A stretch of 64,000 bases of DNA from Hybos culiciformis (lineage: Eukaryota > Arthropoda > Insecta > Diptera > Hybotidae): contig OZ023274.1 in the NCBI GenBank assembly GCA_964007475.1, positions 73,853,303 through 73,917,302 of the forward strand, written 5' to 3'. A program made the translations under genes and the position numbers. The notes under the pieces are model-generated. The model made no database searches. It saw only the letters and a program-made list of their open reading frames with translations, and had not been told where the DNA came from. Within the stretch, counting starts at the first letter, position 1; each line of letters starts with the position of its first letter. Shown here piece after piece: positions 1 to 13,654 of this stretch.

Positions 1-1363
1 TATATTAATGTTCATCATAAATTCTATGGGTGCAAAAAATGAAATTAATCTTAACAATTGATACGGTTCATCAAAAATGAAATTATAAATGTTTTTTTAT
101 GAGCTCTTGAAAATTTTTATATAATTTTTTTTTTCTTTTCTTTTGATGAAGGGAAATGCAATTTTAATATATAATAAAGGTGGTTCATAATGAAATTTAT
201 TGCTTTTTTTATATGAATTAAAACCGCAAATCTTAAAAATTAAAGATTATTTTAAAATTATTTAATATTTACATTAAATTCGAAATTATTTATACATTAA
301 ATTGTTTCTTTGTTTACTTTTAAAGAGGTATAAGTGTGGAATGCATAATCAAATTGATGTACAATATACTACTGATTATTTTAAACAAGGCCAATTAATG
401 GTCAAACTTTATAAGATTTGTTTCTGGTTCCGCTTTAAGTGACTCTCTAACGGTCATAGTCATATCAAATTTAATTTTTCTTCTTCTTTGTACCAACAAG
501 TAAGTACATAAGTAAGTAAGAAAGTAATTTAGATAGATTCTTAGATTAGTACAAATGCATTAATATATAGTTATTGGCTACCGAGACAGTGAAAAAAATT
601 TAAATAATGAATTATTCCATTGTGCATAAGATATCTATGCTAATCTACATTTATAGCCATTAATGTAACTTTCACTTCATTATTATTCTTTCAAAATGAA
701 ATATCTGCTCTGTATTTATATGGTAAGACATAACTATGAAAAGTAATAAATATGAAAGAATTTGGCAATTTTCTATATAGAGATTTTTAACGTTAAAATG
801 CTTTTAACCTTGAATTTTTAATTAAAATTTACAAAACAAAAATATTTTTGAAAATTTTAAAAATATCTTAAAAAAAATTATACAAATACATTATTTTTTA
901 TTATTATTATTTTATGTTTATAATCCAAATAGGCCATTATTATCTAAGTGTACAAACATTATTAGATATTATTATATGAACTGCTTACTGTATGTGTACA
1001 TACATTAATATTCACGAATTAAAATAAAATTGGCGTATGTTTATTGAAATTTTATTAGGACGAAAAAATTTTTAAAATAAAAAATTTATTAAATAATGCA
1101 AAAAAAAAGAATTTTCTCTTTGATGAAGTTGCGGTGACTTGGTTCGGAAATTCTTAGAATTTGAAAATATTTCCTTATATAAATATGTTATTTTATTTAA
1201 TCAATAAATAAAAAAGGTTAATAAAGAAACTTTTTTTTATAACCATAGATACCGATTTAGTATTTAATGGGTTCATAATTAAATAATTTAAGAAAATTAC
1301 ATAATTTTTGTGTTAAAAAGAAAAACATCAAATGGATAACTTAAAAATTCACACAAATTTCAG
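1..1363. other. AT-rich sequence, no gene recognised
   Basis: No reading frame here looks coding. A less AT-rich patch around 330-490 has a possible acceptor (after ...TTTTAAAG) and a possible donor (GTAAGTAC near 494). However, no frame stays open across it, so I do not call an exon. If the exon at 1364 is real, the end of this stretch is its intron. Confidence 0.5.
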
Positions 1364-1521
1364 CTCGGGTTGTGAATCGAAATCACGATCGAAGACACCA
1401 TAGAAATAATGGCAATAATTCTAAAAACGGCCGACTCACGCAGGATATAGCGATAAATGGAGCCTTAAGTTCATCAACTTATTTGTCTAATTGTGATCGC
1501 GAGATAATATTATGTAATTAA
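1364..1521 (+). CDS. putative terminal coding exon of an unrecognised gene
   Basis: This island is visibly richer in G+C than its surroundings. It begins right after a convincing acceptor (AAATTTCAG at 1355-1363). Taking two bases to complete a split codon, the frame stays open for 51 codons from 1366 and ends in TAA at 1519-1521. A polyadenylation signal AATAAA follows within ten bases (about 1525). The encoded tail is hydrophilic: it starts RVVNRNHDRR, has a His/Arg/Asn-rich segment, then a Ser/Thr stretch, and ends DREIILCN. There is no ATG, as expected for a last exon, and the rest of the gene would lie to the left, mostly outside the window. I cannot assign a family. A cytoplasmic C-terminal tail of a membrane protein is possible but is only a guess. 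A chance frame in a GC island remains an alternative. Confidence 0.45.
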
Positions 1522-2528
1522 TGAAATAAAAAAAATTAAAGCACATTTTTCCATTTCTTGAATATGAAGGACATTAAAATAGATATTGAAAAAAAATATT
1601 TTTTTTTTTTATATCTACAAAAGCAATAATGAGCGCAAGTAATCATAAAATAGATTAAAAACTATGAAATATATACATTATGTATTATGTACATAAAATA
1701 AGCATATATATATATATATATATAGACACAAGTTCAATGACCAACCATATTGCTATGAAAAAAGAAAGAAATTTTTTAATTTTAAAATTAGTTTAGTTCA
1801 CCATAGAATGGAAATGTAGCATAAGCAAAAACCTATTTTTTTTTTGTTATATTATAATGTCGAATTTTCTTTTTATATACCTAATACCTAATTCACGCTC
1901 AAATAAGTCTTTATTAAACTATTATGCAAATTTTATTGCATAACATGTTTATTTCTAAATTTTGAATTATATTATTTTTCAGCACAGGTATAAGCTTGGT
2001 ATGAATTCAGATTTATTTATGCATACAGTGCAATTAAAATTAGTTTCGAAATAATATATTTTGATGATGTATATGATTATGATGAGTAAATTTAAAGAGT
2101 TAGTTCTCTTGAATTTTTCGTCTCTTCAATACATTCAACTTTTAAATTGATACAATGAGGAAAATTAAGTTAAAATTGATATTAAGAAATTTATCACAAT
2201 TCTAATAAGATAATCTTTATTATTTACTTAGAAAAGAAAATGAAAAATTCTAAAAAATTTCAACTGGTAGTTGTATTTATATAGTTTTGTATATTAAAAT
2301 TATTTTAAATTTTCATTTATAAATAATGTGATAATTTATTAAAATAATAATTTTATGAAAATTTGTATTTTTAGAAATTTCATTTAAAGGAAATTCTTTT
2401 GATTATAATTAAGAGCACATGAAGTTGCGGTTTACTAGAAATTTTAATTTAAGAGCTATAATAACTATTTATGTATATAAATAATACATGTTTGCATGTT
2501 AAATTAAAAGTTGTATTGAATCTTATTT
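1522..2528. other. AT-rich non-coding, includes (TA)n microsatellite
   Basis: This would be 3' untranslated or intergenic sequence if the exon ending at 1521 is real. It contains a pure TA dinucleotide run at 1704-1724 and several A/T homopolymers. A short open frame after TTTTTCAG at about 1982 runs only 23 codons and is not persuasive. Confidence 0.5.
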
Positions 2529-2536
2529 CTTCTACT
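2529..2536. repeat. left target-site duplication of hAT element
   Basis: The octamer CTTCTACT is repeated exactly at 3473-3480, directly abutting both CAGAG termini. This fixes the ends of the element and implies a fairly recent insertion. Confidence 0.88.
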
Positions 2537-3472
2537 CAGAGCTGACTGGTACTGAAATTTTTTTAAGTATCAGTACATTCTAGAAAAATATTGCAGTATT
2601 TTTGCAGTACCAGTATATTGGTACTTGTATTGCAAAATACTTAAATTTAGTATACTGGTACTGCAAAAATACTGCAATATTTTTCTAGAATGTACTGATA
2701 CTTAAAAAAATTTCAGTACCAGTATACTGATACTGCAAAAATACTGCAGTATTTTCTCACATTATACTGGTACTGCAAAAGAAATACAGTACCTACTAGT
2801 ATATTGAACTGTACAAAAATTGCTAAAATTGTTTGTCACAATATGTGATGAACTACTCAATTTCTGTATAATGCAATCATATTAAACAAATGTTCGAGAG
2901 TATTCAAGGAATATTGACGAAAACTTTAATGAACTTGTGCTTCTAAAAGCTAATTATATTTTGTGTGAAACTCTGTGTAGAGTAAAGTTCTAGAAATTTA
3001 ATATGCGCCAAAAACTTACTTACAATTCTGTTAAAATCTACACATTTATTAAATTTTAATGGTTTTTTAAACCAAACTATAAAATAAATATGTAGGTAAG
3101 TCAATACAATATTCCTTTAATACTCGAACATTTGTTTAATATTGATTGCATTAATAGAAATTGAGTTCACCACATATTGTGACAAACAATTTTAGGAATT
3201 TTTGTACAGTTTAATATACTGGTATTTGTTTTGCAGTACCAGTATATTGTGAGAAATTACTGCAGTACTTTTGCAGTATCAGTATACTGGTACTGAAATT
3301 TTTTTAAGTACCACTACATTCTAGAAAAATATTGCAGTATTTTTACAGTACCAGTATACTGGTACTGAAATTTTTTTAAGTATCAGTACATTCTAGAAAA
3401 ATATTGCAGTATTTTTGCAGTACCAGTATATTGGTACTTGTATTGCAAAATACTTAAATTTAGTCAACTCTG
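2537..3472. mobile_element. non-autonomous hAT-type element (MITE) with 8-bp target duplication
   Basis: The ends are inverted: CAGAGCTGACT at 2537-2547 and, on the reverse strand, CAGAGTTGACT from 3472. The element is flanked on both sides by the identical octamer CTTCTACT (2529-2536 and 3473-3480). CAGAG-like termini with 8-bp duplications are the signature of the hAT superfamily. Inside, an approximately 110-bp block rich in GTACTG/CAGTAC motifs recurs in direct and inverted orientation (about 2545-2650, 2650-2725, 3285-3350, 3351-3462). A longer inverted pair (about 2650-2915 against about 3106-3350) makes the whole unit a large foldback. There is no transposase frame, so it would depend on a partner for movement. 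Confidence 0.88.
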
Positions 3473-3480
3473 CTTCTACT
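3473..3480. repeat. right target-site duplication of hAT element
   Basis: Exact copy of the octamer at 2529-2536, abutting the right terminus CTCTG. Confidence 0.88.
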
Positions 3481-6400
3481 GATAGTGAACCAATAATGTT
3501 TTGCAGTCAATCTTATTTTATGTTAAATTGCGTGTGGTGTTAAGTGTAGCGGTCTACTTAAGTCAATCCAAAAACTTTATTAGATTAGTGAAAAAATGTC
3601 TGTAAAATGCATTTTGCACAATATTATTTCAATTCTTATGGAAAACCTATTCGGAAATATAATATTTTTAGTCAGTATTCATTTTTCGGATACTAATTGG
3701 AAAATTTTATTTATATATTTAATTTTGGATTGTATTCGGGATTCCGTCTTGTCTGTAAGAGAATAAAATATCTCTAATTCTTATAGTTCAGCATAGTATA
3801 GTTATAATTATTAGTACAGAATAGCATAACTTTTGAAAAATTTTAAACTATATTTTAGTTGTGGCATATTTTAATTTTTATTTATTATTTTATAAATGAT
3901 TGCGTTTTTTATTTACTTTTTGCTAGTAATGATTTTAATTTTTCTTTTGCTTTACTTATTAATAGCAAAAAAAAAAACTAATCATATTTTAGTTATAAAA
4001 AAATTATATATATATACACACATATATAAATTTTTATTTTTCCAGAATTATTATTATGGCCCAAGAAAAATGATAATATGGTGTAAATTTCACTAACAAA
4101 AAAAAATGTAAAATTAAAAAACGATCACGATTTTCTATTAAAAAAAATATTTATATATACATATTTTTTATTATATTTACTAAAAATTAAATATTTTTGT
4201 TTGTAGGATGACGGGTATAATAAATTTTTTAGACCGCAATATAAAATAAATTCATATTTTTTTTTTATAAATTTTTTTTAATGATTTGAGACTCTTTTAA
4301 TTTCATTGTTATGTATTTAGATGAGCTTGGTTTTCTGAATATTTATCCATTAAACCTTAAGCACCTCATTTCCTTTTTTGTTGTTGCGATTATCGAATAT
4401 AACAAAAAAATAAAATAAATTAATGTTAAATGTTTTATCTCAAAAAGAAATAGTTAAAAAAAAAAAAAAACCTAAACCAAAATAAATTATATTTATTTTC
4501 ATTAAAGAGATGCTTTATTATTATTATAATTTGTTTTCTCAAAATTGTTGTTTATTATTTTATAATTTTAATAAGAGCCTTCAGTTGATGCAATTATTTA
4601 ACAAAAAAAAAATCATGGGGCTCAGTAGGGGCCATATAGTGATGCACAATATTTTTGTATTATCTGTGGGTGGTTAAAATTATTAAGTTAAAATTTGCAT
4701 GGTTTAAAATTTATATTTTGTATAAATAGAAACAGTTTCATAATATTTTGTGCTTAAAAATTTTAATAAAATATTTTTTATTAACACTATCGCTAGTACT
4801 ATATAGTATATAATGTTATTTTATAAATGAGAATAGGTAAATATTTTTTAATTTTAAAGTGCTCTCATATAATAATATTAAAAATATCTATGTGTGTCTG
4901 TGTACAAGTTTTTAATTTATTTTTTATGGTTTTAAATTATTTTTTATGGCAAGGATTAAGCAATTTCCACCAATGAATGTTTTCATTTATAAAATATTTG
5001 TAACTCTAAACTAAAAATTTGAATTTTGATACATCTTTGATAGTGTAAACATTATACCTATGATGTTATTGGAAGTTAGAGCAAATGGTATTTGAATTCT
5101 TTCAACTTATAGTTTAAGTCAAAATCTTCTTTAGTATTAATTTTCACTTCCAATTCCAACACTCGAAACAAGAATTTGAAGGTGGCTTGATCCATTTATT
5201 TCAATCAAATACCAAATAATTTGTGATGTGACAATAAAAAGAAAGTTTAATTAATTATATTTTATTATTATTATTATTTTTTTATTTTTGTTTAAAACGC
5301 TTGAAACCCAAAAATAAATTTACGAAAATTTACATATTGTTACGATAATGTTATATGTTAGATGTGTTAAATTAATAATATTAAGTCATTCATCATTTTT
5401 GGTCATAACAAACAAAACATAACAATCTATATTTATAGTAATTTTTTCTTATTATTATATATGAACAAATGTACCAAAAAAAAAGTGAGCGCAAATGCCT
5501 AAAAAGTATAATGTTTTATAATGTTAAACTAAAAATAAAAAAAAAAAGAAAAGAAATTGACTTTTTAAATTCAAAAGTTCATATATAAAGAAATTTTTAA
5601 ACATTTAAAGGTTTTATTTTTTGTATATATATTTTTTTTTAAATATGTCATTCATATCATTCCTTATTTTTTATTTTTATTTTTTCTTCTTTATTGAAAT
5701 TACTCTTATAGATTGGAAATTACAAATCATAGATAAATCTTTGAAAGGAACTCAAGTATAATTTTTTAATTTTTTTTTTCCTCTTACAAAAGATACATTT
5801 ATATATTTTATTTATTCATGCATTTTATTAATGAATATTATAAAAGTCGTGACATTATCTTAATATGAAATAAGAAAAAAAAATAAAGAAAGACATTAAA
5901 AAAAAGTAAGGTATGTAGGTAAAGCAGCATATTTACAATTTTTAAATTAATTTTGTTTTTCTAGATTAAATATATATATATATGCTTGTACAGAATTTTT
6001 CTTTTTCAAATTAAAAAAAAAATCTTTTATTATTTAAATGAAATTGTAAAAATTGTAAAAATTTCATCTACAAAAAAAAAGAAGAAAAAACCAGGTAGGT
6101 ATTAAAATGACATTCCATAGAAAACTTTCTGAATTAGTAGTTTTTCATGGTTGAAAAAAAGATGTAAAAATAAAAAAAAAAAAAAAACTCAAGAAAAAGA
6201 AATAAAAAAAGCGCAAACATTTAATTAAAACTATATTATAAGTTATAATTGCAAAAAAAAAAAAAGGAAATTCATTTAATTGATTTATTTAATTGATATT
6301 ATGTAAAGTACTATTATTTACATTCAAACCTGGCCAAAGCAAAAAAGGTGCAAGCGTATTAAAAAATATTAAGACAATTCTTAGAATAAAGAAAATTTTT

Positions 6401-9400
6401 TATTTTATTTTTTTTGTTTCGTATCTTTATATTCTCAACACTTAAAGATAAATCATATAGTATTGCGATTGAAGTTGAAAGTTTTTCAGCAAATAAATAC
6501 TACAATTCCCAGATCTTATCGATTGAAATCAAATTTTATATTTTAGTTAATGTATTTATCTTCAATTAATTCACTAAGATATTTTAACAAAAAAAAATTC
6601 AATTTTTTAAAGTATATTTTCTTTCTTGTTTTAAAATTAATGAAAATTAAGCTTTCTATTTAAAAATTAAGCTTTCTATTTAAAATTTTTATGTAAAAGC
6701 GTTTACAAGCATATACAATATTCTTTATAACAGATAAAAATTTGAAATATGACTAACTATTTTATTTGAAGAAATTAATTAATTTTGTAGAAAGTGAACT
6801 CGTCTAGATCGTTACAATTTTGTTTTGGTTTTCATTCTTAAAATTCCCAAAGTTCACTTAAAGTTGGGGTTTTACTTGATAATTAATTAGAACTTAGAAA
6901 TAATATCAGAATCTCGTGAATAGAATTTTGTCCACAGAATTTAGCGCCAAAGTATGTCCATCTGTTTAGTCTGATTAACCAGATTTATGTAAAAACCCAC
7001 CTTGAGAATTTTATATATATACGTAGTTAAATATTTTTCTTTCGTTTTTACTTCTATCACTATATAGTTATAGAATACTATAAGTTTCTGCAGATGTCTC
7101 TTATGTTTCTGAAAAACATAAAAAAAAAAAAAAAAAAAAAAGAATTGTCTTTTCTTATTTTTCAAAAATCAATTCATTCATGCGAACACATTTATATATC
7201 TCTTAGAAAGTCCACTGACTTTTATTGAATGAAAATCGTTGAAAGATATAAAACGCATAACTACCTACCTATATAAGATTTTTCAATAATTGATGAAAAA
7301 AAAAATTTTAATTACAATCAGTTTTTTTTTTATTTTTTAAATTATTGCAAGCCCGAGTAATTTGCAATTAAGATATATTATTTTCATTGTGCAAAATACT
7401 TATAGAGTTAAGCATAAAAAAATTTAAATTAAAATCATTCTAATTTTGCATTGCAGGTACATTAATTCTAATCATTCAACCTTATTAAGAAGATAATTAC
7501 ATTTTATTATAGAAATTTGTTACTAATATTTTTATTTTATTTTAATTTATTTTTTTTATTATTATTTTTTTTACGTCTTAAGATAAATTCAATAGCCACA
7601 GTTTAGTCAATTAAACAACCTTAATGGCTGGTCAACCAAAAACAAAAAATGAAAAAAAAAAAAAATAAACTGAGAAAAAGAAAATAAAAAAGAAAAACTC
7701 ATAAAATAAAATAATAATGTAATAAATATATGCACATATTATATACCTATTGTACCTATATAAATAAATTATACAAATACTTAATTTATACCGGTTAGTC
7801 TTTAAAAAAATCAAGTACATGCTTTCACCATATTTCTACTATGATTGAACTGAATTTGATATTGAAAAAATATTTCTTCTAAAATTATTGACAATTATTT
7901 AAAATTTTGGAACAACTTAATTTAAAAATAGACAAATTAAACGACAATTTCCCAATAGCCCAAGGTTGGAACATTTTGACCATTGTACCCACACTATACC
8001 AAGGAATCCAAGAAATTATTCCAAGAATTTTCGATTGCAATTTCCATTTGAATCCATTTGGATTTCTTACTCAAATGGTCAATTAGGTTAAGATACATAT
8101 TATAATATTATATATATATATATATGTTTCAATCTGTGGGAACGCATAGGACAAAATCATTATGACTCAGCAACATATTTAAAAAAAACTTAAATACACA
8201 ACGATGTCAATAAAAATGTGATGTGATCATAACATTTATTTAAATTAGAGTAAAATGTTTTTTTTTTTTTTGGAATTTACAAAAAATTTAATATTCAATT
8301 TTTTGGTCTGGGAATCTAAGTTGCAAAAATTTTAATCTCACAAGAAGAATAAAAACTTTTTTATAAAATTTATTACGCTTAGAAAATTATAAAATCTTTT
8401 GAACATCTAGAAATATAAATTATATTACTTTTCTATGCTCTTTTATGTTTTTTATGTAATGTTGTATGGAAAATTGTAATAAATCAAACCATGTAACTAT
8501 CAGCTTTAATTTTGCTTTATTAATGTCAACATTATTTTTTTAGAACTAGAAATCAGTCTGGAACTTTCGAATTCATGTACATATTATATTAAATATTCAT
8601 GTCACAAAAAAAGTAAAATATTAACTTATTTTCAATTCACACCAAACCAAGTATTTACATTTATTTAAAAAAAAAATCTAAATAAAAAAAATTCATGATG
8701 CTATTATGTCCCCAGGACACCTGTAAAATTAATTTTAATGAAATTAAATAAATCTTTAGAACAATATAAATTTAATATATAAATTTCGTATTAATACGCA
8801 TAGATGTGTACATATAATATATATAAAATAATGACAGAATTTTGTCTCTTATTTGCAATATTATTATTATTCGATAAAATTTTTTATTTGGCTAGACAAA
8901 GTTTGCATTTAATTTTTATTTTTTTTTTTTAATTTAATCTTATATGAATCCAATTTATTATTTACGTGCATACATATTTTAAATTATTTGATATATATCT
9001 CAATTTTCTTTTCATATTAACGATATAACGTAAATATTATATAAAATAATCATTACGTTTACATATATAATATAAATTTTAAAATGAATGAAAATGCGAT
9101 CCGAGATATAAATCAGAATGAATGAATTGAGTGAGCGAGTAAATAAATATGTATGTACCTAGTAGTAGTATGCATAAATAAAAACTTATATATACGTGGG
9201 TTTATAAATTTTATTTTAATAACATTATTATTATTATTATTTTTTTCTTTCGAATATAATAGATTCGAATCAAGGATTGGTAAAAGAAAAAAATATATAT
9301 TTTTTTATTTAATTGAAATTATGCTATATATAGCTTTGAAGTAGTAGTCAATAATGGGATGATAATATTTTTAAGCATTCTGGAAATAAGTTTACTAAAA

Positions 9401-12400
9401 ATTTGCAGGTACATGAATATTTTTTCTTAGGATTTTCTATTTTTTCTAACTTAGTTAAAATTAAAAAATTAAATTTGGAAAATTGTCGCTTCGGAAGATT
9501 GCCTAGGAACTCATGTTCATATAATATCTTCTTAGGGATACAAGTACAAATATAAGCAAAAAACTGAATTAAATAATAATGAATGTGGCCGCAAGATTTT
9601 TTTATTGCAATTTTTTATTTGAATTTTTTCCCATTTAATTATTAAAGTTAAAAACTAATCTTGATTTCAGAAAAGAGACCTTCCTTTGATGTGCTTAAGA
9701 ACAAAATTAATGAGACAGAAAATAAGCACACTCATGCGAATATTTTTATGTTTTTTAATAACTTTTTATCAATATATCTATATTTATTTAATACATAATA
9801 TAAACTTAATAGTTTTTTCTTTATAAATATAATAATTTACATTGCATTTATCTAATACTGAAATTCAGACTTGAATGCACAACTTAAGAAAATATTTTAG
9901 TTAAATTTAAAGCTATAACACTGTTAAATACTCAATTAAAATATTTAAAAAAAGTTAAAACATAAAAATTGTGTTTTACCTGGTGATTATATACCCTAAG
10001 GGATGGTTGTATATTCAACTTTAATATTTTCAATGAAATTTTTTATTATTTACTATAATAAAAAATAAACATAATAAAATAAAATACTAAACCATTTCGA
10101 ATGTAACAAAATGAAAATATATAAAATCCATCTAAGGTAATATATTATAATAAGTTTTTTCTTATACGATAGTTTGCTATTAAGAAAAAGGTAATAATAA
10201 TAATAATAATAATAATGTAACTCAAATGCAACAAATGATTGTAAAATGAAAAATATATTATAAAATCTATCTATAAATAATTTTTTTTAAACATTTTTAC
10301 ATTTAGAAATTCTATAATTTTATTTTTGTATTATATATATGCATAATGCAATATAAAAAGAAGAAAAAGGTTAACAACATTCAGACGCCTTTTTAATTCA
10401 AAGTTTTATGATTGATTTTTTCTTATATATACATATACATATATTATTCATATGATACTTATATTGTACATAATAATGGATCTGACAGAATAAAAAAAAA
10501 TCTATCTAAATCATATTGAAGGGATTAAAAAAAATTAAGTTCTTATTATTAATATATTAAATATGATTGGGAAGTTTTTTTTTGATAATTTTTGAATGTA
10601 AACCTACTATACAGACATTTTAAGTTATATATATTTCTTTTATTGTGTAAATTATTAATTCAATTTTTTTCTTAATTATTTCAAGAATAATAAGAATATT
10701 GATTTTTCTTTTAATTAAACATTTGTTTTTTTTTTTTACTTTTAGGTACAACTATATGATTTTAATGCTATTTTTTTTTTAATTCATTAATATTTAAAGT
10801 GTTGGAGTATTAATTTTAAATGTAGGAGGATTATTGTCTGAAATGTACACAATAATAATGTAGAATGCATTAACTATAATTGTATATAACACTATTTATA
10901 AGAAATCTAATAAATCTAACTTATGATATCTGCAATATTATATCTTAAAGAAATTGAATCAGAATCAAAATTCATTTTATTGCACAAGATCATTCAATTC
11001 TTGTAATTTTATATAGATAATTTATGCAAATATGACTTAAAAAAGTATATCGTGTATAAGTTCATGTTATTAATATGTACAAATTATTAAATTGTATTTT
11101 AGCGTGTACAACTTCTTTTAATTTTTGTTATTAAATAAAAAAAAAGGTGAAATTTCTTTCCATCTGCCCCTAAATATTATATTTTATGTAATAATCGTCA
11201 TTACTGTTTATTTTTTCCCAATAAATTCTGTCAAATATGCGATATGAAAATAAATTATTAATCTTTATCAAGAAAAATTTTACTATATTTTTGCTAACAA
11301 ATAAAAGTGTGGGAAATTAAATATTTGAATACACTATATCTTAAAATTTTGGTTTTCAATGATATTTCGATATTGATTCAATCCAGAATCACGAATTATT
11401 TTGAAATTTCATTCTACAGGATAACTTATGTAAAACCAAAATAAAAATTTATGATTTCTGTTTTTTTAAATTCATTTTTTTTTCTATTTAAATCAAATTA
11501 ATAAACTTAAAGCATATCTTGATAATATTCATATGAATATAAATTAAAAAGTTTTTTTATTTCATTTTGAAGAAAAATGAAAAAAAATTCCACCCATTTC
11601 AATATCGTGGTTCACGTTCAAATGTTTAATGGATTAAAACCGTATATAATTTAAATAGTGAAAGAAATAATAAATAAAACTATATGTATACAATTTAATC
11701 TTATTTCCAAAAATTTTATAAGAAAATTATTTACAAAAAAAAAGAAATAATTAAAATTTTTGATTATAGGGAAATTTGCAATTGATTTATATATAATATA
11801 GTATTAAATAATGTTAGAAAATAAAATTAATGACGACGTGCTCATGAAATTTTTAGTTTTTCGTTTTTTTTTTTAACTAATTATTGCTCATTTAGCTGTG
11901 AATTTATGTTTTCGATTGGGAATTTGCATAATAGCTATACATATTTAAATAAATTTCTTTTTATTCTTAAAAGTTTAATTTGATGGAAGCACGGCAATAT
12001 TATATTCTCTAATAAGATCTTGAAGAAGCACGATAGATAATTTTATTTTATTTTTTTTTTTAATTAAATGAAAATAATTATCCAGTTATAGTAAAACTAA
12101 AAAGAATTTATTAACTTTGATATGCTTCTATATTGAATTTTCCATCTCAATTTTAATTAATTTCATATAATGATTATTATAATGATTTCAATTCTTCGAG
12201 ATGATCAGATTTTTGAAGAAATAAAAGAAATCTAGGAATTATTTATTACCTATTATTCATAAATTTTGCATAAAAACTAAACAAGATGCACAAGGCATAG
12301 TCTTCTGTATATTATAAACTTTTTTTTCGTTTTGCAACTGAATAATGTAAGTAATATACTCATTGCATATTTTAAATGCAATTTCAGACATATTTTTAAT

Positions 12401-13408
12401 TAATTATAATTTATTTCAATAAATTAGTTTCGGACGCTATATACATATATAGGTATACAATAAAATTTTTATTTTCTTATTGTCATTTTTTAGCTGAAAT
12501 AAAATATTAAACTACAACCTTGAATTATGAGTTTCAAAATATGCCGTTTTAAATTACGTAATTTAAAATTCAATTATTTTTAGTTTTTTACACATTGAAC
12601 TCATACTATTATTATAGTACACTTATAATAACAATAATAATAGTGGTAATATGGTTGTGTGACTAATATCTTATATATTTAATTTTTATTATAGAGACGT
12701 TAAAAAAATTATTATTTTTTTTTTTTATTATTGAATGGTTCTTTATCGTTATCATAAAAATCATGATACAAATGTACTCACATTTTGTATGTATAATCAT
12801 AAATTTTAATAAAAATTAAATTTTATTTGGCGGCAATTTTTTAATGTTTTGATATAAAAACTTTAAAATTCATATAAAATTGAAAGAGATATAATTATTT
12901 ATGTATGTATGTACATTGTACATATATAAATAATTTTATTTAAAATTATCCTTTATTAAAGGTAAAAATAATTATAATTTATAGATTCCATTATTTTATT
13001 AAATAAATATTTTTTTCTGAAAATATTAGCTAAAATAATAGAAATTATTAAAAAAATTTTCTACATTTTTTTCGTAATTTAAGTATAATAAAATAATTGA
13101 GCCAAAAAATTTATTTTATCAAATATTTTTGGTATTATTATTATGTAGAATTTGTACACTAAATAACATTATAATGAAAAACAAAAGTTGTTCATATTAT
13201 GTATGCTTAAAACTTTTTTCAATTAAATTCTTCATAAATCGAATTATACACATACCAATAATTTTGCTGGGTAAACTTAATATAATTGTTATGTACTTTT
13301 TTCGTTTAACATTTTATATTTTTAGTTTAAAACATCCTCTTTTTTGATCAATAATTCTACTGTTTAAAAAACAAATTTGGAGAATTTATTATTTAATATA
13401 AATATTAT
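3481..13408. other. about 9.9 kb of AT-rich DNA with no supported gene
   Basis: Frames here are short and translate to Phe/Ile/Lys/Tyr-rich low-complexity strings, as expected from composition alone. The visible structure is simple: an A run at 7120-7141, a (TAA)n microsatellite at about 10192-10216, many TATA-like alternating tracts, and a 19-bp tandem duplication (TTAAGCTTTCTATTTAAAA) near 6647-6685. It could be intron, long 3' UTR or intergenic spacer; the sequence alone does not decide. Confidence 0.55.
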
Positions 13409-13417
13409 TGATAGATT

Positions 13418-13645
13418 AAAGTGACCAGATTTCTGTTGGGTCAAGGTGGGACAGCGGGTGTAAAAATCGTAAACATATATATTTTACATTTTTATAATTT
13501 TTATAATAATATTTTAAATAGAAAAAATAAAGAATTATTTTAAATTATTTTAAATGTGGGCTGACGGGAAAAATGTGGTACAAAATGTGGTACAAATGGC
13601 TATGTGGGACGCTTGCTTAAAAAGTTATTCTGTATGGTCACATAA
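13418..13645. mobile_element. short DNA-transposon relic with 9-bp target duplication
   Basis: The ends are imperfect inverted repeats: AAAGTGACCAGA at the left, TGGTCACATAA at the right. The same nonamer TGATAGATT flanks both sides (13409-13417 and 13646-13654). The 228-bp body is AT-rich between two GC-richer ends that carry GTGGGAC motifs, and has no coding capacity. A 9-bp duplication fits Mutator-like elements and 8-bp duplicators with one chance base. I cannot assign the superfamily. Confidence 0.6.
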
Positions 13646-13654
13646 TGATAGATT

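Noticed and set aside
337..493. Possible exon between an AAAG acceptor and a GTAAGTAC donor
   Set aside because: All three frames contain stops, and the frame needed to join the exon at 1364 is closed by TAA shortly before the donor.
6941..7165. Poly-Phe frame and similar Lys/Phe/Ile-rich frames throughout 3.9-47 kb
   Set aside because: They derive from A or T homopolymers and show no domain, signal or conserved context.
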